Of a stretch of DNA of 9,230 nucleotides, positions 5,471-9,230 are shown in pieces (the first letter of the stretch is position 1; every line of letters starts with the position of its first letter). The position numbers and the translations under genes were made by a program. Location of the stretch: contig JAFDHR010000213.1 in assembly GCA_019308645.1 (NCBI GenBank), positions 1-9,230 on the forward strand, read 5' to 3'. The DNA comes from Deltaproteobacteria bacterium. Lineage in GTDB: Bacteria > Desulfobacterota > DSM-4660 > Desulfatiglandales > B25-G16. The notes beneath the pieces are model-generated. The model saw only the letters and a list, made by a program, of their open reading frames with translations, did not search any database and was not told where the DNA came from.

Positions 5471-6780
5471 GATTTCATCTCCTTAACCGGCAGTCTTTCT
5501 CGAGGTTCATGGAGCCGAAAGGTTAAAATAAAACCTAATAATACACTTAATATCGTGACCATAAAAAGGAAGGTGTAAGATATGTGCTGAACTATTATCC
5601 CCCCAATCAGAGGGAATATCATTACAGGGAACCTTAAGGTACCCCTTAGGCTTATATATGTGGGTCGATCCTTTGGCGGAGAGATATCAAGCAGAAAGTT
5701 TGTATTTCCAATCATTTGACCTGTCATAGAAAATCCAATTAATATGAATAGAGGGATAAATAATGCTGATAAATGGCTCGGTGTGATAAGTGCAATCAAT
5801 GGAGCTGTCAAACCCAAAAATATACTTATTTGAATAACCTTTTTGTTCCCGAAAAAATCGGAGAGATAACCCCACAGGAGATTGGATATGACACTGCCTA
5901 ACATCTGTGCTGAGAGAAATATACCTACCATTCCCAATGTAATACCCAGCACATCCCTGGCATAAATGACATAAAAGGGTAAGGCCAAGGCCATAGCTCC
6001 CCCAAATATTTGCACTACTAAAAACAGCTTGTAATTATCGTCGATTTTCAGAATATGTAGCGCCTTTTTAAGAAATTCACCAAATCTTAATTGTTTCGTA
6101 TATACATCATCTGGAGGTTCCTTCACGGAACCTAAGGCAAGATAGGAAATTCCAATAAAAATAAATGTAAGTAAAAAAAGAAAACTATAATTGCTTGGAA
6201 AATTTATTCCTTTATTGCCCAGTACGATCTTAACAATAAATCCTGATCCAATGGCCAAGATTCCACCAAATAATTGAAGATAACCAAAAAATCTTCCTCT
6301 TAAATGCGCAGGTATGGCCTTTGCCCATATATCATAGAATGGTACTACTGCTATACCTCCCATAAAGGTGAACAGAGTGAGAAGAAACAGTAGCGACACA
6401 ATGATTCCCAATGGGTGAGATCTACCAAACCAATAGGTAATTAATGCAAGAAGACCCCAGCATAGTGCCCGAACAGTGATTGCTATCCTTAAGACAGGTC
6501 TTTTAGAAACCTTACTCTCCAATTTGCTGGCTACAAACAATTGAGGCAAGAGGCTTCCAATACCACCAAATGTGCTCATTACAGCGGCCGATAAGCCTAT
6601 AAGGGTTTTTGAATCAGTAAAATTACCTAAAAATATGGGCAAGACCGTGCTCGGATCACTAAAGGCTAAGCCTCCAGTAAAGAATATGCCATAGAGCATA
6701 CCCATGAAAAAATTCCATTTTACTTTGTCAATTGATTGTAACAAGGATCTTTGATTTTCTATTGAATTTAGAAGCTCCAT
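5467..6780 (-). CDS. Major facilitator superfamily transporter (437 aa, about 12 membrane segments)
   Basis: A 437-residue inner-membrane protein with roughly twelve hydrophobic helices in two halves, separated by a charged cytoplasmic loop (EPPDDVYTKQLRFGEFLKKA, about 219-238). The loop after helix 4 reads IPAHLRGRFFGY, a variant of the MFS R-G-R/K loop motif, and the second half carries WGYLSDFFGNKK, the counterpart of the GxLaDrfGrkr motif. Family membership is clear but the substrate cannot be read from sequence. The ATG at 6780 has only a weak ribosome site; a perfect TATAAT box lies about 60 bases upstream (6841-6846). The gene overlaps DUF1684 by four bases. Fatty or organic acids, drugs or metabolites are all possible substrates. 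Confidence 0.9.
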   Translation of the reverse strand: MELLNSIENQRSLLQSIDKVKWNFFMGMLYGIFFTGGLAFSDPSTVLPIFLGNFTDSKTLIGLSAAVMSTFGGIGSLLPQLFVASKLESKVSKRPVLRIAITVRALCWGLLALITYWFGRSHPLGIIVSLLFLLTLFTFMGGIAVVPFYDIWAKAIPAHLRGRFFGYLQLFGGILAIGSGFIVKIVLGNKGINFPSNYSFLFLLTFIFIGISYLALGSVKEPPDDVYTKQLRFGEFLKKALHILKIDDNYKLFLVVQIFGGAMALALPFYVIYARDVLGITLGMVGIFLSAQMLGSVISNLLWGYLSDFFGNKKVIQISIFLGLTAPLIALITPSHLSALFIPLFILIGFSMTGQMIGNTNFLLDISPPKDRPTYISLRGTLRFPVMIFPLIGGIIVQHISYTFLFMVTILSVLLGFILTFRLHEPRERLPVKEMKS

Positions 6781-6840
6781 TTTATTTCATCATATGCTTA
6801 AAAGATCATTGGATAATTGAAAACACATGCTAATCTTAGG

Positions 6841-6846
6841 ATTATA
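6841..6846 (-). promoter_or_regulatory. Candidate -10 box for the MFS-DUF1684 pair
   Basis: A perfect TATAAT on the minus strand, 60 bases before the MFS start and within the AT-rich gap that follows the oxidoreductase remnant. The best -35 match (CTGACG) is only 14 bases upstream of it, closer than the usual 16-18, so the call is weak. The gap 6781-6858 otherwise shows nothing. Confidence 0.3.
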
Positions 6847-6858
6847 TGAATTCAGGAA

Positions 6859-6976
6859 TACGTCAGCCATGGTTACTATTTCTACTTTTATTTTTTTCAA
6901 GGAGATCAAGAGCAAATTTTAAATCTATGGAACATTTCATTTAAAACGCCAACCCAATCTCCGATCTCTTACAATC
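6859..6976 (-). pseudogene. Internal remnant of a second FMN/4Fe-4S/FAD oxidoreductase gene
   Basis: In the minus-strand frame ending at 6859, 20 codons (6859-6918) read NLLLISLKKIKVEIVTMADV. The intact oxidoreductase has NFLLKSLKELKVKIVTGADV at residues 537-556, so 14 of 20 residues match. The two stretches (6859-6918 and 7199-7258) align without gaps at about two thirds of bases. Upstream of this, a TAA (6919-6921) and further stops break the frame. Gapped similarity continues to the stop codon of the intact gene: ccgatctcttacaat (6961-6975) resembles the stretch around 7296-7311 that encodes Thr519 to Ser524. The fragment belongs to the NAD(P)-binding part of the second dinucleotide domain and lies directly against the 3' end of the intact gene. 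Confidence 0.65.
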
Positions 6977-8866
6977 TTAAACTGATAGAGCGCACTCATA
7001 GGCGCTATGAATGGCATCCATGGCCCTCCCCACTTCCTTACAATCCCCTACAAGAAAAAGTTCAAGCTTTTCTTTGAGTCTATTTTTCATTGAGTTTTCT
7101 GGAACCATCCCTTTTGTGTAAACAACAAAGTCCACATGCTCAATGCGTCCCTCTTTGTCGCCGATGCTCAGATAGAGGGTCCTGCCTTTTTTTCTTACTA
7201 CATCAGCCCCGGTTACTATCTTTACCTTTAATTCCTTTAAAGATTTTAAAAGAAAGTTGCGCGACATTACTTCCATTCTTGGGGCTATCTCTTCCGATTT
7301 CTTTATAATTGTTACATCATTTCCATTCTTTACCAAAACCTCAGCAATCTCAGCCCCGATAAAGCCACCACCAACAATAACCCCCTTCTTGTTCTTAGGT
7401 GTTTTATCCGGCTCAAGGATCTCTGCCCAATCCCATTCTTTCAATCCAGGAATACTCGGGGTTTTAGGAAGGGACCCGGTAGCCAGGATGACTGTTTCAT
7501 AATTTTCTAACAACTCATCTGGATGAGCGTCTTCAAAAATGACATCTATCTTTTCAGTTACCTCATCAACAAAATACTTTTTAAATTTCTCTAAATTGGC
7601 CTTTCTCGGTGCACGGTAGGCGAGGTTAAACAATCCCCCCAGGGAATGTTTTTCAAATAAGGTTACCATATGTCCCCTTTCTTTTAATACGAGAGCTGCC
7701 TCCATGCCAGCAAGACCACCACCTACGACTGCAACCTTTTTCGGTTTGGTAACTTTCTCTAATTTTTTCTCCTCTTTTCCAACCTCTGGATTCACAACAC
7801 ACATAAGGCCTTTACCACTCCTTATTCCTCCAATACAACCCTCCAGACAGCAGGCACACGGACGAATAGGGCTGCGTATATCTCCCAGTGCCTTGCCAGC
7901 AAAGTCAGGGTCTGCTATCAAAGGTCTTCCGATAGCCACTGCATCGGCTAACCTATCTTTAAGTATTTTTTCATGATCATGCTTCTCATTTATCTGGCCC
8001 ACTGCAATTACTGGAACAGTAACCTTATCCTTAATTTCGGCGGCAAACTCCCAGGTCTTCCCCTTGGATATGGACATATGCTGGAAGTACCAGGGTGGTG
8101 TCTCACAGACAGAGCCACTTGAGACATGGATAGCATCAGCACCTTTTTGTTCAAGCGCAACTGACAGCCTTATCATATCTGTCAGCTTCAGCCCCTTCGG
8201 AAACATCTCATCGGCACTCAAGCGGATTATTACAGGGATTGATATAGTTTCCTTAATCCTTTCGAGCACCTCGAGTCCAAAACGAAGCCGGTTTTCCCAA
8301 ATTCCCCCATATCTATCGGTTCGATTGTTCACATTTTCAGATAGAAACTGGGCAATGAGGTATCCATGTCCAAACTGAAGCTCAATAAAGTCATAACCGG
8401 CCTCTTGAGCCCTGACAGCCGCATTTTGAAAGAGCGCCTGAGCATTTGCTATGCTTTCCTCATCCATTGCCATTGGTTGTTTACCGCCAGTTGCACAAAT
8501 TCGATTAGAAGAAGACAGATATTGATTTCCAGGGATATTTGGATTTGCCATCCTTCCTGGGTGATTCAGATGGGCAATTGCAAGGGAACCGTTTTCATGG
8601 ATAAGATCTGCCAGCCTTCTTAGACCTGTGATCATATCATCGTTATGGATTCCTATCTGGACAGGCAATTCACGTAAGGTAGGGTGTAGATAAAAGGGCT
8701 CCGGAGTTATCGCCCCTAAATATTGATTTCGTCGCCTGTAAAATTGGAGATGCCTATCGGTCACCTCTCCAGTTTTTATACCATAGCCAGTCTTTACCGG
8801 GGCCATAATAAACCTGTTTTTTAGATGCTTCCCCCCAATCATCAACTCCTCTGATACTAGGCTCAT
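6977..8866 (-). CDS. FMN / 4Fe-4S / FAD-dependent oxidoreductase (2,4-dienoyl-CoA reductase, trimethylamine dehydrogenase and enoate reductase family), 629 aa
   Basis: Domains in order: an Old Yellow Enzyme FMN barrel (about 1-335) with AHLNHPGR (98-105), GHGYLIAQFLS (166-176), NNRTDRYGG and VIIRLSADE; a [4Fe-4S] site with Cys337, 340, 344 and 356, matching the C-x2-C-x3-C-x11-C spacing of E. coli FadH; an FAD fold VAVVGGGLAGMEAA (378-391); an NAD(P)-binding fold GVIVGGGFIGAEIAE (495-509); and a C-terminal VGDC FAD-closing motif (606-609). Electrons would pass from NAD(P)H through FAD and the cluster to FMN, which reduces an activated C=C bond or, in the trimethylamine dehydrogenase branch, oxidises an amine. 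The HPGR in place of the usual HAGR and an extra Cys339 are mild deviations. The substrate cannot be set. The ATG at 8866 has GGAGG nine bases upstream. Fragments of a paralogue lie downstream. Confidence 0.93.
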   Translation of the reverse strand: MSLVSEELMIGGKHLKNRFIMAPVKTGYGIKTGEVTDRHLQFYRRRNQYLGAITPEPFYLHPTLRELPVQIGIHNDDMITGLRRLADLIHENGSLAIAHLNHPGRMANPNIPGNQYLSSSNRICATGGKQPMAMDEESIANAQALFQNAAVRAQEAGYDFIELQFGHGYLIAQFLSENVNNRTDRYGGIWENRLRFGLEVLERIKETISIPVIIRLSADEMFPKGLKLTDMIRLSVALEQKGADAIHVSSGSVCETPPWYFQHMSISKGKTWEFAAEIKDKVTVPVIAVGQINEKHDHEKILKDRLADAVAIGRPLIADPDFAGKALGDIRSPIRPCACCLEGCIGGIRSGKGLMCVVNPEVGKEEKKLEKVTKPKKVAVVGGGLAGMEAALVLKERGHMVTLFEKHSLGGLFNLAYRAPRKANLEKFKKYFVDEVTEKIDVIFEDAHPDELLENYETVILATGSLPKTPSIPGLKEWDWAEILEPDKTPKNKKGVIVGGGFIGAEIAEVLVKNGNDVTIIKKSEEIAPRMEVMSRNFLLKSLKELKVKIVTGADVVRKKGRTLYLSIGDKEGRIEHVDFVVYTKGMVPENSMKNRLKEKLELFLVGDCKEVGRAMDAIHSAYECALSV

Positions 8867-8935
8867 AGTAAATTTCCTCCATGTATTAATTTACTTAGAT
8901 ATTACGTCAGCTCGTTTTCGCTATATGGCTGTTAT

Positions 8936-9230
8936 TTATTGCCATATCCCCACCAAATAAAAAACCAATCCTACTATTAGCCCAACAGCAAAATTTACTA
9001 TCTTTACAGAAATAAAACTTCTTTTTGACTCAGCCAACAAGGGAAGCATTCCATGACCATCCTGAACAACAGAACTCGCCAAAAGAATACCAAAAGGGAT
9101 TGACCCCTGTGCAAAAAGGGTCACAAATATCATATGCGGGCCAGATTCCGGAATGAGCCCTATAAGGCATGCAATTAACAGTACAGTGAGATAATTTGCC
9201 GTAATCCAGGCCTCAAGATCTAAATAATCT
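8936..9230 (-). CDS. ArsP_2-type putative manganese / heavy-metal transporter, C-terminal part, cut by window edge
   Basis: The frame is open from the right edge to TAA at 8936, giving about 97 residues. It contains three hydrophobic stretches and the highly conserved stretch GLIPESGPHMIFVTLFAQG, then SSVVQDGHGMLPLLAESK. I associate this block with the family annotated as putative manganese transporter or 10TM heavy-metal exporter (ArsP_2, about 10-11 membrane helices). The polar residues E-S-G-P-H and D-G-H-G inside membrane-facing segments are plausible metal-binding positions. The internal ATG at 9133 is not the start because the conserved ESGPH motif extends upstream of it. It precedes the oxidoreductase by 69 bases on the same strand; a functional link is not evident. 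Confidence 0.8.
   Translation of the reverse strand, partial: DYLDLEAWITANYLTVLLIACLIGLIPESGPHMIFVTLFAQGSIPFGILLASSVVQDGHGMLPLLAESKRSFISVKIVNFAVGLIVGLVFYLVGIWQ

Overview
This 9.2 kb window looks like part of a chromosome of a strict anaerobe, most likely a Desulfobacterota-type (former Deltaproteobacteria) sulfate reducer or syntroph. That assignment is inferred from gene content: RACo-like ferredoxin, DUF1638 protein, MPRGDGTGP-type zinc-ribbon protein, DUF1684 protein and a 4Fe-4S enoate-reductase-like flavoprotein. Base composition is moderate. All eleven called genes, the two pseudogene fragments and both edge-truncated genes lie on the minus strand, so transcription runs from high to low coordinates. 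I see no tRNA, rRNA, CRISPR array, transposase or phage gene. No gap between genes exceeds about 200 bases.

In transcription order: (i) the C-terminal end of an ArsP_2-type (putative manganese or heavy-metal) membrane transporter, cut by the right edge; (ii) a 629-residue FMN / 4Fe-4S / FAD oxidoreductase of the 2,4-dienoyl-CoA reductase, trimethylamine dehydrogenase and enoate reductase type; (iii) an MFS transporter whose stop overlaps the start of a DUF1684 protein; (iv) a Gly-rich zinc-ribbon protein followed by a 38-codon ORF; (v) an unrecognised 218-residue protein; (vi) a tight run of DUF1638 protein, 2x[4Fe-4S] ferredoxin, PtsI-like PEP phosphotransferase, 71-residue Cys-rich protein and the N-terminus of a [2Fe-2S] protein of the corrinoid-activator (RACo / DUF4445) type, cut by the left edge.

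The left module (vi) resembles the accessory genes that accompany corrinoid-dependent (MttB-like) methyltransferases: a reductive activator, DUF1638 and ferredoxins. No methyltransferase or corrinoid protein is inside the window, so this is inference. The PtsI-like protein has the full Enzyme I layout, but no HPr or other PTS partner is visible, so its phosphoryl acceptor is unknown.

The least expected observation is in two intergenic regions. Both hold decayed pieces of a second copy of the oxidoreductase (ii). One piece (about 6859-6976) matches residues about 519-556 of the intact protein. The other (about 3496-3628) matches residues about 591-629 plus the stop. They lie in the right order and strand, do not overlap, and bracket genes (iii)-(v). 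This is what would be left if that block had entered a former tandem paralogue. The C-terminal piece has also become a perfect 17-bp inverted repeat just upstream of the DUF1638 gene.
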